Shown: positions 1 through 8,165 of the stretch, piece after piece | Layout of the letters: each line of letters starts with the position of its first letter | Position numbering within the stretch: the stretch's first letter is position 1 | NCBI GenBank assembly: GCA_029863705.1 | Contig: JAOTUU010000001.1 | Coordinates: 1-64,000 of the forward strand | Reading direction: 5' to 3' | From: Gammaproteobacteria bacterium | GTDB lineage: Bacteria > Pseudomonadota > Gammaproteobacteria > Steroidobacterales > Woeseiaceae | DNA length: 64,000 nt | Notes under the pieces: model-generated | Told to the model about the DNA's origin: nothing | The model's input: the letters and a program-made list of their open reading frames with translations, nothing else | Database searches by the model: none | Made by a program: the position numbers and the translations under genes

Positions 1-2
1 CG

Positions 3-62
3 CGCATCGTTGCATTCCTGACGGCAATAGACCACAGGATCCCACTTAGCAAAGGGCCTTAA
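3..62 (+). CDS. possible 3' end of an unidentified gene
   Basis: The frame from base 3 is open to a TAA at 60-62 and encodes RIVAFLTAIDHRIPLSKGP. The IVAFL stretch resembles the C-terminal helix of c-type cytochrome/peroxidase proteins, but 19 residues are far too few for a family call. The gene would begin before the window. After it, bases 63-129 hold only a small GC-rich hairpin (GGCGGC, TCAG loop, GCCGCC near 83-98) without a T tract. Confidence 0.2.
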   Translation, partial: RIVAFLTAIDHRIPLSKGP

Positions 63-129
63 CGCCGCAAAACCCGGGCGTGGCGGCTCAGGCCGCCGCG
101 CCACTTTGATTCTTGCTAATGCTTCAGTC

Positions 130-981
130 TTATTCTGGCGGCATTGTGCAAGAGCCAACCGTTTCCATCGCCGGAAATTCGAAACCGTCAGCTGCGTCAC
201 CTGGCAGATCAAAGTCAAAATCCGTACCGACGTATTCGACGTATACGGTCTTGCCCTTTAACTCCTCGATGAACATGAGGCCGGGCCCAGAGTCGCCGGG
301 TTGCGGGCAGTAGAACTTGTGCTCGACTTCACCCGGTTCCAGCGGTGTCCATTCGCGGGTCATCAGGCAGTCCTCGAAATCACCGAAGTCAATCGATACC
401 TTGGCATTGAGCCTTAACACCGCGCCCCAATCTTCGGCTTCCTCTTCCCAATATTCCTGCTGATATCGGTCACCCGACCTCGGGTTACCGAGCATGACGG
501 TGCCTGCCTCGGCGTCGTCTTCACCCGCCAGCCACGCGCCGTCATCCGAACAAAATTCCGATTCCTCGTCTATCGACCAGGTATCTTCGCCGAAGTACCA
601 GACATTTTGGTGCGAATCCATTGCGTAGAAATCGTGCGTATCTTCCGCCAACGTGGCCGACGACGGGTCGCATTCTTCGCTTTCCCACTCCTGGTCGCGA
701 ACAATCAGCGTGGTGTAAGTCTCACCGTCGATCTCAATCAAATTGGTATCGTACGTAACGGCCAGCTTGTTGTACTCGCAACCGTCTTCCGTTTCTGCCA
801 TGTAGGCGAATGTGGCACCCGTTGGCAACGGCCAGTATTTGTTACTAATGTCCGTCGTAAATTCACCAGGAGCCGGCAACGGGACTTCCACCGTCGTCGC
901 CATCGCGCTACCGCCGGCGATACCCATCGTGATCGCCGCGGTAATAACAGCGATAAAACGATTCTTACTTGTCTTGTTCAT
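130..981 (-). CDS. secreted acidic protein of unknown function
   Basis: The protein has 283 residues. The start at 981 is chosen because the frame upstream encodes no signal peptide, while from 981 it reads MNKTSKNRF followed by a hydrophobic segment and a likely signal peptidase site near AMA-TT. GGGAGA lies just upstream as ribosome binding site. The mature part is strongly acidic and has several cysteines (GCEYN, ECDPSS, FCSDD, DCLMT, FYCPQ, SCTMP), which suggests disulfides outside the cytoplasm. Phrases such as NVWYFGEDT, GDRYQQEYW and TREWTPLEPGEVEHK recall a widespread uncharacterised secreted family, recognised from memory only. It stands alone, convergent to nothing and far from parA. 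I assign no function. Confidence 0.8.
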   Translation of the reverse strand: MNKTSKNRFIAVITAAITMGIAGGSAMATTVEVPLPAPGEFTTDISNKYWPLPTGATFAYMAETEDGCEYNKLAVTYDTNLIEIDGETYTTLIVRDQEWESEECDPSSATLAEDTHDFYAMDSHQNVWYFGEDTWSIDEESEFCSDDGAWLAGEDDAEAGTVMLGNPRSGDRYQQEYWEEEAEDWGAVLRLNAKVSIDFGDFEDCLMTREWTPLEPGEVEHKFYCPQPGDSGPGLMFIEELKGKTVYVEYVGTDFDFDLPGDAADGFEFPAMETVGSCTMPPE

Positions 982-1123
982 ATCTGTTCTCCCTGACACA
1001 TGGATAAAGCACTCGCCGTTTCTCCTTCGGCGAATTTCTGTGCTTCTATTCATTAGACGGGGGTGCGACAAGAATCGGTCGTTACATTACTTCATGCTGC
1101 TTGCTTGCCCAGGCCGCTTTAGG

Positions 1124-1267
1124 TCAAGAGCAGGCCCTGATGGCCTTGCTATCTGTTTTCACCAAGACCATCGCCTGTTCCGCCGCATCGAAGTTACCCT
1201 CCGATGTGGCGAAGTCATACGGATCGATCGCCGGGCTTACGGCTGGCTGCGGACGCTCCGAAGCCAT
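1124..1267 (-). CDS. possible 47-residue ORF overlapping the parA 3' end
   Basis: An ATG at 1267 opens a frame of 47 residues ending in TGA at 1124-1126. It starts MASERPQPAVSPAIDPYDF and has a protein-like, acidic composition, without obvious motif or signal. It overlaps the last 31 bases of the ParA gene in another frame, and the ribosome binding site is poor (GGGA about ten bases upstream). It could be a small coupled gene, a former ParA extension separated by a frameshift, or chance. It is the only candidate content of the 982-1236 gap. Confidence 0.25.
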   Translation of the reverse strand: MASERPQPAVSPAIDPYDFATSEGNFDAAEQAMVLVKTDSKAIRACS

Positions 1268-1875
1268 GCGGTGAGCGGTTCCCACTCGGACCAATCGGGC
1301 CAGGCGAGGTACTCGGGTAACTCAAATATACCGATGCCGCGCGTATAGGCACGAACGTAGTTCTGGGCTTCGCGCAGTGCCGCGACGTACGGCACTCGAG
1401 CCTTTGTCAGGTACTCGTCGAGATCGCCATAGATAAGGGTGTTGTCGCGGACGCGGTTAGCGATCGCAGCGATTTTGACCTGCTTGCGCTCTACCTTGTG
1501 GACGCCCTGCAATTCCTTGAGAAATGTCGACGTGGCCTGCATGTCGATGGTCGACGGTAAAACCGGCACAACGATAGTCTCGGCGTGCTTGACGAGATCT
1601 GTCAATTCCTTGCCATGGGATCGCGCCGGCGCATCGGCGACCATGATGTCAATGTTGCGAGGAGCATGCCGAAGCCCGTCCTCAAAGGCTGCAACAGCAG
1701 CTATCGTCGGTCGGTTGTCGGGACGCCTCTCGAGCCAGTCGAGGCTCGAACGCTGTGGATCGTAGTCAGCGAGTCCAACACTCGCGCCTTCATTCGCAAA
1801 ATACGATGCAATATTAGTAGCAATTGTGCTCTTGCCACAGCCGCCTTTCGCATTCAAAACCATTATGTGCCGCAT
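1237..1875 (-). CDS. ParA-family ATPase, orphan
   Basis: This is a 212-residue deviant Walker-type ATPase. The P-loop KGGCGKST lies at residues 10-17, the second lysine signature at its start, and the A' motif DYDPQRSS at about 38-45. VADAPA near 79-84 corresponds to the Walker B region. ATG 1875 is preferred over the in-frame GTG 1881 because GAGGAG sits five bases upstream of it. Proteins of this class segregate or position cargo by ATP-dependent DNA binding and dimerisation. No ParB gene or parS-like site is next to it, so it is not the main chromosome partition pair; the cargo is unknown. It lies between a secreted protein and dapF and is probably transcribed alone. Confidence 0.88.
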   Translation of the reverse strand: MRHIMVLNAKGGCGKSTIATNIASYFANEGASVGLADYDPQRSSLDWLERRPDNRPTIAAVAAFEDGLRHAPRNIDIMVADAPARSHGKELTDLVKHAETIVVPVLPSTIDMQATSTFLKELQGVHKVERKQVKIAAIANRVRDNTLIYGDLDEYLTKARVPYVAALREAQNYVRAYTRGIGIFELPEYLAWPDWSEWEPLTAWLRSVRSQP

Positions 1876-2016
1876 GACCACTCCTCAAGGGCAATGTTGT
1901 TATAAGTTTTATGTAAACTACAGCCGCCGACATCAAATGTCCATCCGTCGTACTTGAGTTTTATTACCCTGACTTTCGACGGCAAAATACACACGCTCGC
2001 GAGTTAAACTCCACCC

Positions 2017-2847
2017 ATGCAGCTTGCCTATCTCAAAATGCACGGCGCCGGCAATCTGATCGTCGTTGTCGACCAGCGCGAAACCAACCTGCCGCCCCCT
2101 TCGGCCGAGAAAATACGACTCCTTGGGGATGACAAAACAGGTCCGGGCTTCGATCAGTTGATGTGGGTAGGACCTGCGAAGAACAGCACCACGTCAGCGT
2201 CCTACCGTATTTTCAATGCAGATGGCTCGGAATGCGAACAGTGCGGCAATGGCGTTCGATGCGTTTTCTGGATGCTTGCCCGGGAATCCGGCCAGAAGAA
2301 GTCGTTCGCGCTGGAAAGCCCGGCCGGAACGATTGTGGCAATCGTGTTGGACGACGGTCGCATAGCCGTCAACATGGGGCCGCCTGAGTTCGATCCGCGG
2401 CTTGTGCCGTTTTCCGCCGAGGCGCAAGCCGACCAGTATCCACTTGAGATTTCGGGAACCACGATCAATGCCTCAGTCCTCTCGATGGGCAATCCGCATT
2501 GCGTGGTCGAGGTCAGCGACCTGGAATCTACCGACGTTGCCACACTTGGCCCTGCGATCGAATGCCATAAGCGGTTCCCTGCCGGGACCAATGTCGGTTT
2601 CATGCAAATTCGCGATCGCGGCACTATCGACTTGCGCGAATACGAACGAGGGGTTGGAGAAACCCTGGCCTGCGGTACGGGAGCCTGCGCCGCTGTCGTT
2701 GCAGGTCAACGCCTGGGACATCTCGACAACGAAGTCACCGTGCAGATGCCCGGAGGGCAACTCGTGGTAAGCTGGCGTGGCGAAGCCGACGGCGTATGGT
2801 TGACCGGTGAAGCCGAATTGATTAGCGAAGGAACAGTGGATTTATGA
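2017..2847 (+). CDS. dapF: diaminopimelate epimerase
   Basis: DapF interconverts LL- and meso-diaminopimelate for lysine and peptidoglycan synthesis in the cytoplasm. The 276-residue length is normal. Both catalytic cysteines are present: C76 in NADGSECEQCGNG and the second in ETLACGTGACAA near residue 219. The N-terminal HGAGN motif is followed by LI where most family members have DF, a mild deviation at the edge of the active site. FDQL at 45-48 is conserved. The stop codon overlaps the next gene by ATGA, so translation of dapF and the DUF484 gene is probably coupled. This starts a + strand run that continues through xerC. Confidence 0.97.
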   Translation: MQLAYLKMHGAGNLIVVVDQRETNLPPPSAEKIRLLGDDKTGPGFDQLMWVGPAKNSTTSASYRIFNADGSECEQCGNGVRCVFWMLARESGQKKSFALESPAGTIVAIVLDDGRIAVNMGPPEFDPRLVPFSAEAQADQYPLEISGTTINASVLSMGNPHCVVEVSDLESTDVATLGPAIECHKRFPAGTNVGFMQIRDRGTIDLREYERGVGETLACGTGACAAVVAGQRLGHLDNEVTVQMPGGQLVVSWRGEADGVWLTGEAELISEGTVDL

Positions 2848-3548
2848 GCACACAACGCAAGCCGGAGTTCGTCGAAGAAGAAATTTCGGAGCAGGCGATT
2901 CATGACTACCTCGACGCTCACCCCGACTTTTTTGAACGCCATGGCGCGTTGCTGAGGTCGCTGCAATTACCGCATGGTTCGGGCGGCACCGTGTCCCTGG
3001 TCGAGCGGCAGGTTTCGATACTGCGGCAGAAGGAGCTGCGGCAGAAACGCCAGCTCAAGGAACTTATCGAGGTCGCGCGCGCTAATGACGTCCTCTCGGC
3101 TAAAATCCACGAATTGACGCTGCAATTGCTGGCAGCTCGCGACCTGCTTGCGTCTATTACCTGTATCGAGGAAGCCATGCGCAGCGGCTTCGGTGCCGAT
3201 CAGTCCGTTCTGGTCCATTTTGGCGACCCAACAATGTTTGAGGATATCGATGCCGGCCGGTTTTTTCAGGTCATCGACCGAAATGACAACGCCCTGAAAC
3301 CTTTTGCGACCTTCCTGAAAGGCAAGGGCCCCCGATGCGGGCAGGTGCGTGATTCTCAACTCGAATACCTGTTCCGCGACGATGCTGCAGATATTGGCTC
3401 TGTAGCGCTCGTACCGCTGGGCGAAAAATCTCAAATCGGCTTTCTGGCCGTTGGCAGCAACGACGCCGACCGTTTTCACCCTGGCATGAGCATCGATTTC
3501 CTCGCTCGGCTCGGGGACCTGGTTGCCGGAGCTCTTAAGCGGTATTGA
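2844..3548 (+). CDS. DUF484 family protein
   Basis: The 234-residue protein belongs to DUF484, a GAF-like family found between dapF and xerC in many gammaproteobacteria. The N-terminal helix carries the typical YLDAHPDFFERH signature near residues 22-33, followed by a basic coiled-coil-like region (SLVERQVSILRQKELRQKRQLKELI) that is about 25 residues long, then a GAF-like alpha/beta domain ending FLARLGDLVAGALKRY. No catalytic residues are recognised. It overlaps dapF by four bases and xerC follows directly. The conserved position suggests a role tied to XerC or envelope growth, but the function is unknown. Confidence 0.94.
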   Translation: MSTQRKPEFVEEEISEQAIHDYLDAHPDFFERHGALLRSLQLPHGSGGTVSLVERQVSILRQKELRQKRQLKELIEVARANDVLSAKIHELTLQLLAARDLLASITCIEEAMRSGFGADQSVLVHFGDPTMFEDIDAGRFFQVIDRNDNALKPFATFLKGKGPRCGQVRDSQLEYLFRDDAADIGSVALVPLGEKSQIGFLAVGSNDADRFHPGMSIDFLARLGDLVAGALKRY

Positions 3549-3565
3549 ACTCAGGAGGCCGTCCC

Positions 3566-4468
3566 TTGGACGATGCCGAAAAAGACTGGATCGGCAAGTT
3601 CATCGACCACCTCAGGTATGAGCGCCGGCTCTCCGACCTCACGTGTAAACACTATGGCCGCGACCTCGACGCGCTCGCTGCTTTCTGCGATGAACAGGCG
3701 ATCGGGAATTGGGCCGGCGTCGACAGCGAGCACATCAGAAGCTATTCCGCCGCCTGCTATCGGCGGGGGCTGTCGGCAAGAAGCATCCAGCGGCGGCTGT
3801 CCGCGACACGAACTTTTTTTCGTTACCTGCTGCGTGAAAAATACGTAAAGACGAATCCGGTCGTCTCGGTATCGGCGCCAAAGTCCGGCAAGCGGCTACC
3901 GGGCAACCTCGATGCCGATCGCATGGCGCGTCTGCTCGACATCCCGGGTGACACCACGATCATCAACCGCGATCGAGCCATCCTCGAGCTGCTGTACTCA
4001 TCCGGGCTGCGGCTGGCAGAACTGACCGACCTCAACGTCGGCGATGTCGATTTACAGGACGCCACCGTGCGCGTTACCGGCAAAGGCAACAAGGACCGTA
4101 TCGTGCCGGTTGGCCGAGTGGCGCTCAAAGCAATACGAAAATGGTATCGCTCTCGAGGCGACTACGCACCCGCGACGGAAACAGCGATGTTCGTCAGCAA
4201 CCGCGGCAGCCGGCTAAGCCGGCGATCTGTGCAGGCCCGGGTGACACATTGGGCGAAGCAGCAGGGAATCGACACCAATGTCTCTCCGCATCTGTTTCGG
4301 CACTCATTCGCGACACACCTGCTTGAATCGAGCCATGACCTGCGCGGTGTTCAGGAGTTGCTGGGACACGCAAATATCTCTACGACCCAGGTATACACAC
4401 ACCTTGATTTCCAGCATCTAGCCCAGATATACGACCAAACTCATCCTCGCGCGCGGAAGAAAAAATAA
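3566..4468 (+). CDS. xerC: tyrosine recombinase XerC
   Basis: XerC works with XerD at dif to resolve chromosome dimers near the division septum. The open frame reaches back to a TTG at 3545, but the TTG at 3566 has AGGAGG seven bases upstream and gives 300 residues, the family length. The N-terminal SAM-like core-binding domain covers about residues 10-95. The catalytic domain has all expected residues: R in SSGLRLAELT, K in GKGNKDRIV, HLFRHS, the second H in LLGHAN and tyrosine in TTQVYTHL. It follows DUF484 closely. A long palindrome directly downstream separates it from hslV. Confidence 0.95.
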   Translation: MDDAEKDWIGKFIDHLRYERRLSDLTCKHYGRDLDALAAFCDEQAIGNWAGVDSEHIRSYSAACYRRGLSARSIQRRLSATRTFFRYLLREKYVKTNPVVSVSAPKSGKRLPGNLDADRMARLLDIPGDTTIINRDRAILELLYSSGLRLAELTDLNVGDVDLQDATVRVTGKGNKDRIVPVGRVALKAIRKWYRSRGDYAPATETAMFVSNRGSRLSRRSVQARVTHWAKQQGIDTNVSPHLFRHSFATHLLESSHDLRGVQELLGHANISTTQVYTHLDFQHLAQIYDQTHPRARKKK

Positions 4469-4470
4469 GT

Positions 4471-4516
4471 GTCGGAGCGCCCCATGGGCGCGATCGCGCC
4501 CATGGGGCGCTCCGAC
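4471..4516. repeat. REP-like perfect palindrome between xerC and hslV
   Basis: The 46 bases form a perfect palindrome that starts GTCGGAGCGC and turns at CGATCG. Each half matches the repeat unit seen at 11089-11137 at 21 of 24 positions (they share the inner tip CGAT), and two of the differences compensate each other in the small internal stem around CCCATGGG. The GTCGGAG ends point outward here, opposite to the 11089 copy. There is no T run, so it is not a standard intrinsic terminator, although transcripts would form a very stable hairpin between xerC and hslV. Confidence 0.85.
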
Positions 4517-4543
4517 AACAGCCACTGGAAAAGGTAGACCAGC

Positions 4544-5083
4544 ATGGATCAATTTCGAGGGACAACCATTGTCTCGGTACGCCGCAATGGCAAAGTTGCT
4601 ATTGCCGGCGATGGCCAGGTCAGCATGGGCAACACCGTCATGAAGGGTAATGCCCGCAAAGTGCGGCGACTGGCCGATGGCCGTGTCATCGCGGGTTTCG
4701 CGGGTGGAACCGCCGACGCTTTCACGCTATTCGAGCTGTTTGAAAGCAAACTCGAGCAATACGGCAACCTCACTCGTGCCGCTATAGAGCTTGCCAAGGA
4801 CTGGCGCACCGATCGACGCCTGCGCCGTCTCGAAGCTCTGCTGTGTGTTGCGGACGAGGGGACCTCCTTTATCATCTCCGGAAACGGTGATGTCATCGAA
4901 CCCGAGCACGACCTGATGGCCATTGGCTCCGGCGGACCATACGCGCAGGCCGCTGCGCTCGCGCTGCTGCGAAATACCAAGCTTGACGCGAGAGAGATCG
5001 TTGAAACCGCGTTGGGTATTGCCGGCGAAATCTGCGTCTTTACAAATCAGAACATCGTCGTTGAAGAGCTACCGGCTAAATAA
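4544..5083 (+). CDS. hslV: ATP-dependent protease subunit HslV (ClpQ)
   Basis: HslV is the peptidase ring of the HslVU protease, a threonine hydrolase related to the proteasome beta subunit. The protein has 179 residues. The mature N-terminus should be the threonine after MDQFRG, in [19 protein letters not shown], so a six-residue propeptide is removed. Lysine K33-region residues (GNARKVRRL) and the [12 protein letters not shown] and AIGSGG motifs are present. It lies two bases before hslU and would be co-transcribed with it. I see no convincing sigma-32 promoter in the short upstream gap, which is mostly the palindrome. Confidence 0.97.
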   Translation: MDQFRGTTIVSVRRNGKVAIAGDGQVSMGNTVMKGNARKVRRLADGRVIAGFAGGTADAFTLFELFESKLEQYGNLTRAAIELAKDWRTDRRLRRLEALLCVADEGTSFIISGNGDVIEPEHDLMAIGSGGPYAQAAALALLRNTKLDAREIVETALGIAGEICVFTNQNIVVEELPAK

Positions 5084-5084
5084 T

Positions 5085-6425
5085 ATGTCTCAGATGACCC
5101 CAAGAGAAATCGTCCAGGAACTGGACAAGCACATCGTCGGCCAGGACGAAGCCAAACGCGCTGTTGCGATCGCTCTGCGCAATCGCTGGCGTCGCGTGCA
5201 GGTAGATGAACCACTGCGCAGTGAGATCACGCCCAAGAATATCCTGATGATTGGCCCGACAGGCGTCGGCAAGACGGAAATCTCGCGGCGCCTCGCGAGG
5301 CTCGCCAAAGCACCGTTTATCAAGATCGAGGCAACGAAGTTCACCGAAGTCGGTTATGTGGGCCGCGAGGTGGACAGTATTGTTCGCGACCTCATGGATA
5401 TTGCCATCAAGATGATTCGCGAAGAGGAGATGTTGAAGGTACGTTACCGCGCTGAAGACGCCGCGGAAGAACGCGTACTCGACGCCCTGTTGCCGCCGCC
5501 ATCGCAGGGCATTGGCTTCACCGCTGATACCGAAAGGGCGCCGGCAGGCGACGACACACGGCAGAAATTTCGCAAGATGCTGCGTGAAGGCAAGCTCAAC
5601 GACAAGGAAATAGAGGTTGAAATCCAGGCCATGCCCGTTGGCGTGGAGATAATGGCACCGCCGGGCATGGAGGAAATGACCAATCAGTTACAGGGCATGT
5701 TCCAGAATCTCGGTGGCAATCGCCGCACGACTCGCAAGCTCAAGGTAAAGGACGCACTTAAACAGCTAACCGATGAAGAAGCGGCGAAAATGCTCGACGA
5801 GGAAGAACTCAAATCGCGCGCGCTCGAGGCGGTTGAGCAACATGGCATTGTGTTTCTCGATGAGCTCGACAAAGTTGCGAGCCGCTCAGGAACACAGGGT
5901 GCCGACGTATCACGCGAAGGCGTGCAACGAGATCTGTTACCTATCGTTGAGGGTTCGACCATTAACACCAAGTACGGCATGGTCAAGACAGATCACATTC
6001 TGTTCATAGCATCGGGTGCGTTTCACGTGGCCAAGCCTTCGGACCTCATTCCCGAACTGCAAGGTCGCTTCCCGATTCGCGTCGAACTCAAGTCCCTGAC
6101 GACCAATGACTTTGTCAGGATTCTGACCGAGCCGGATGCCTCGCTGACATTACAGTACAAAGCCTTGCTTACGACCGAAGAGGTTAAGGTCGAGTTTACC
6201 GACGATGGCGTGCAACGCATCGCAGAGGTTGCTTTCCAGGTAAATGAAAACACCGAGAACATCGGTGCGCGGCGACTGCACACGGTCATGGAGCGATTGC
6301 TGGAGACAGTCTCCTTCGAAGCATCTGATAAAAGCGGAACGCAGCTAACCGTTGACGCGGCTTATGTCGATGAACACCTTGCCGAACTGGCGAGGGATGA
6401 AGACCTCAGTCGGTACATCCTCTGA
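5085..6425 (+). CDS. hslU: HslU (ClpY) AAA+ unfoldase
   Basis: HslU unfolds substrates with ATP and feeds them into HslV. The open frame runs back into hslV, but ATG 5085 gives the family start [21 protein letters not shown] and 446 residues. Walker A is GPTGVGKTE near residues 57-65, Walker B is IVFLDELDK near 254-262, and the I-domain lies between them, rich in charged residues. Sensor and arginine-finger region [12 protein letters not shown] is intact. The C-terminus SRYIL is the conserved tail that docks into HslV pockets. It shares one base with the next start codon. Confidence 0.97.
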   Translation: MSQMTPREIVQELDKHIVGQDEAKRAVAIALRNRWRRVQVDEPLRSEITPKNILMIGPTGVGKTEISRRLARLAKAPFIKIEATKFTEVGYVGREVDSIVRDLMDIAIKMIREEEMLKVRYRAEDAAEERVLDALLPPPSQGIGFTADTERAPAGDDTRQKFRKMLREGKLNDKEIEVEIQAMPVGVEIMAPPGMEEMTNQLQGMFQNLGGNRRTTRKLKVKDALKQLTDEEAAKMLDEEELKSRALEAVEQHGIVFLDELDKVASRSGTQGADVSREGVQRDLLPIVEGSTINTKYGMVKTDHILFIASGAFHVAKPSDLIPELQGRFPIRVELKSLTTNDFVRILTEPDASLTLQYKALLTTEEVKVEFTDDGVQRIAEVAFQVNENTENIGARRLHTVMERLLETVSFEASDKSGTQLTVDAAYVDEHLAELARDEDLSRYIL

Positions 6426-6778
6426 TGACGCCTACCGAGATTCGTCTGCGCAAAAAGTCCAGGCTATTGGTCGTGGCTTTCGAGGATGTTGAGTTCAGGT
6501 TTACTTTTGAGTACCTGCGCGTGCACTCACCCAGCGCCGAAGTAGTCGGCCACGGGCCGGGGCAGGAAACGCTGCAAACCGGCAAGGAAGATGTCGCCAT
6601 CACCAGTATCGACCCTGTGGGACACTATGCCGTGCGCCTTGTGTTCGACGACGGGCACGATACCGGGCTGTATTCCTGGGATTATCTCTACCAATTGGGT
6701 CAGGATATGAACGCAAACTGGCGCCGTTACCTCGACCGTCTGGCAGCAGCAGGGTATGCTCGCGAAAAGACCGAATAA
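6425..6778 (+). CDS. DUF971 family protein
   Basis: The 117-residue protein matches DUF971, the small domain also found at the N-terminus of gamma-butyrobetaine hydroxylase. Typical features are the N-terminal PTEIRLRKKSRLL, the FTFEYLRVHSPSAEV segment and the C-terminal GHDTGLYSWDYLYQLG. In other proteins this fold can bind metal or serve iron-sulfur work, but no direct function is shown here. Its ATG overlaps the hslU stop by one base, an arrangement conserved in several gammaproteobacteria. UbiE follows nine bases later, so the three genes are probably one transcript. Confidence 0.93.
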   Translation: MTPTEIRLRKKSRLLVVAFEDVEFRFTFEYLRVHSPSAEVVGHGPGQETLQTGKEDVAITSIDPVGHYAVRLVFDDGHDTGLYSWDYLYQLGQDMNANWRRYLDRLAAAGYAREKTE

Positions 6779-6787
6779 CACTCCATC

Positions 6788-7546
6788 ATGAGCAAAGCTG
6801 ACACACCCGCCGATTCCACCCATTTCGGCTATAAGACTGTGCCATCCGAGGACAAAGCCGGCCTCGTACGCGATGTATTTGACTCGGTAGCTTCGCGCTA
6901 CGACATCATGAATGATCTGATGTCAGGGGGTATGCACCGTCTTTGGAAGCGACACACGGTCGACCAGGCCGCTGTCCGGCCGGGCCATCACGTTCTCGAC
7001 CTCGCCGGTGGCACTGGCGACCTCGCTCTGAAGTTCACTCGCCAGGTCGGTCCCGACGGCCACGTGGTGCTCGCCGATATCAACGCAGCCATGCTCGAGC
7101 AGGGTCGAAGAAGGCTCGTCGATGCCGGCGCAGCAGGCAATTACTCCATCGCTCAGCTAAACGCTGAAGATCTGCCGTTCGACGACAGGACGTTCGATCG
7201 TATTACGATCGCGTTCGGGCTTCGTAATGTAACGGATAAAGGCGCAGCCCTGCGGTCGATGTGGCGCGTTCTCAAACCTGGCGGCAAAGCGTTGATCCTC
7301 GAGTTCTCGCAGCCCCGCAAGGTGCTTAAGCCCGCCTACGACCTTTACTCGTTCAAGGTACTGCCCGTCATTGGCAAGCTGGTCGCACAAGACGAAGACA
7401 GCTACCAGTACCTTGCCGAATCCATCCGCATGCACCCCGACCAGGAAGAACTCCTCGGCATGATGGAGGAAGCCGGGTTTGAGCGCTGCAGTTATCAGAA
7501 TCTCGCCGGTGGCATTGTTGCCCTGCACATCGGCTATCGCATTTAG
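6788..7546 (+). CDS. ubiE: ubiquinone/menaquinone C-methyltransferase UbiE
   Basis: UbiE performs the S-adenosylmethionine-dependent C-methylation in ubiquinone synthesis (and menaquinone synthesis where present). The 252-residue protein shows the family signature [18 protein letters not shown] at about 31-48, the SAM-binding [12 protein letters not shown] near 71-82, an acidic residue ending strand 2 (VLADIN), NAEDLPF, and FGLRNVTDK. The second family signature RVLKPGG follows. It starts an ubiE-ubiJ-ubiB block with gaps of 11 and 2 bases. Partners act on the same membrane-associated complex. Confidence 0.97.
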   Translation: MSKADTPADSTHFGYKTVPSEDKAGLVRDVFDSVASRYDIMNDLMSGGMHRLWKRHTVDQAAVRPGHHVLDLAGGTGDLALKFTRQVGPDGHVVLADINAAMLEQGRRRLVDAGAAGNYSIAQLNAEDLPFDDRTFDRITIAFGLRNVTDKGAALRSMWRVLKPGGKALILEFSQPRKVLKPAYDLYSFKVLPVIGKLVAQDEDSYQYLAESIRMHPDQEELLGMMEEAGFERCSYQNLAGGIVALHIGYRI

Positions 7547-7557
7547 GCGCGGCCGCA

Positions 7558-8163
7558 ATGAACCCCCTCGAAGGCGTACTCCGCCCCATCACCAGGATCC
7601 TCAACCGCAATATCGGCGAGACAACAGCAGCCCGTGAATTGTGCGAACGTCTTGACGGCACGACCGTTGCGGTTCGCGTTCGTAATACCGCGCTGGCCAT
7701 GTATTTTGAAATCAGCGATGGCGTGATAGCCCTCGCCACAGACTCGGATTCGGATCCGGACCTCCTGATCACTGGCTCTTTGCTGACGCTTGCCCGCATG
7801 GCGGGAAGCAGCGGCGAAGAGGCGCTGAGAGATGGCTGGCTGGAGATAACGGGGAACGTCCAAACCGCCAAGGCATTTCAGGAGTTGCTTGACTGCGCGA
7901 AGCCCGATGTCGAGGAAGAGTTATCTTCGCTGATCGGGGATGCAGCTGCGCATCGGCTCGGAAATTTCGCCAGGGGCGTTGGCAGCTGGTCTCGTGATGC
8001 CCGCTCTACGATGGGCTCAAATATTCGCGAGTTTTTACAGGAAGAAAGTCGCGACTTGCCGAGCCGCTACGAGGTTGAGCGTTTCACCAGGCAACTGCAT
8101 GCTTTGCGCGATGACGTTGCCCGCCTTGAGGCCAGGTTCGATCGTCTCGGCGACGGAGCCTGA
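7558..8163 (+). CDS. ubiJ: ubiquinone biosynthesis accessory factor UbiJ
   Basis: UbiJ is a lipid-binding scaffold of the soluble ubiquinone-synthesis complex. The 201-residue protein has an N-terminal SCP2 sterol-carrier domain (about residues 15-110, with LLITGSLLTLARMAG), then a C-terminal helical region. The last 30 residues, RQLHALRDDVARLEARFDRL, form a short coiled coil as is usual for the family. Its position between ubiE and ubiB is the classic order. The ATG lies 11 bases after the ubiE stop, and ubiB begins two bases after its own stop. Confidence 0.94.
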   Translation: MNPLEGVLRPITRILNRNIGETTAARELCERLDGTTVAVRVRNTALAMYFEISDGVIALATDSDSDPDLLITGSLLTLARMAGSSGEEALRDGWLEITGNVQTAKAFQELLDCAKPDVEEELSSLIGDAAAHRLGNFARGVGSWSRDARSTMGSNIREFLQEESRDLPSRYEVERFTRQLHALRDDVARLEARFDRLGDGA

Positions 8164-8165
8164 CC

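Noticed and set aside
3545-3565. TTG at 3545 as the xerC start
   Set aside because: It lacks a ribosome binding site, whereas TTG 3566 has AGGAGG at ideal distance and gives the family length.
4471-4516. Palindrome read as an intrinsic terminator of xerC
   Set aside because: No T tract follows on either strand, and the sequence matches a repeat family found elsewhere in the window.
4544-4561. N-terminal extension of HslV as an anomaly
   Set aside because: A short propeptide before the catalytic threonine is usual in many proteobacterial HslV proteins.
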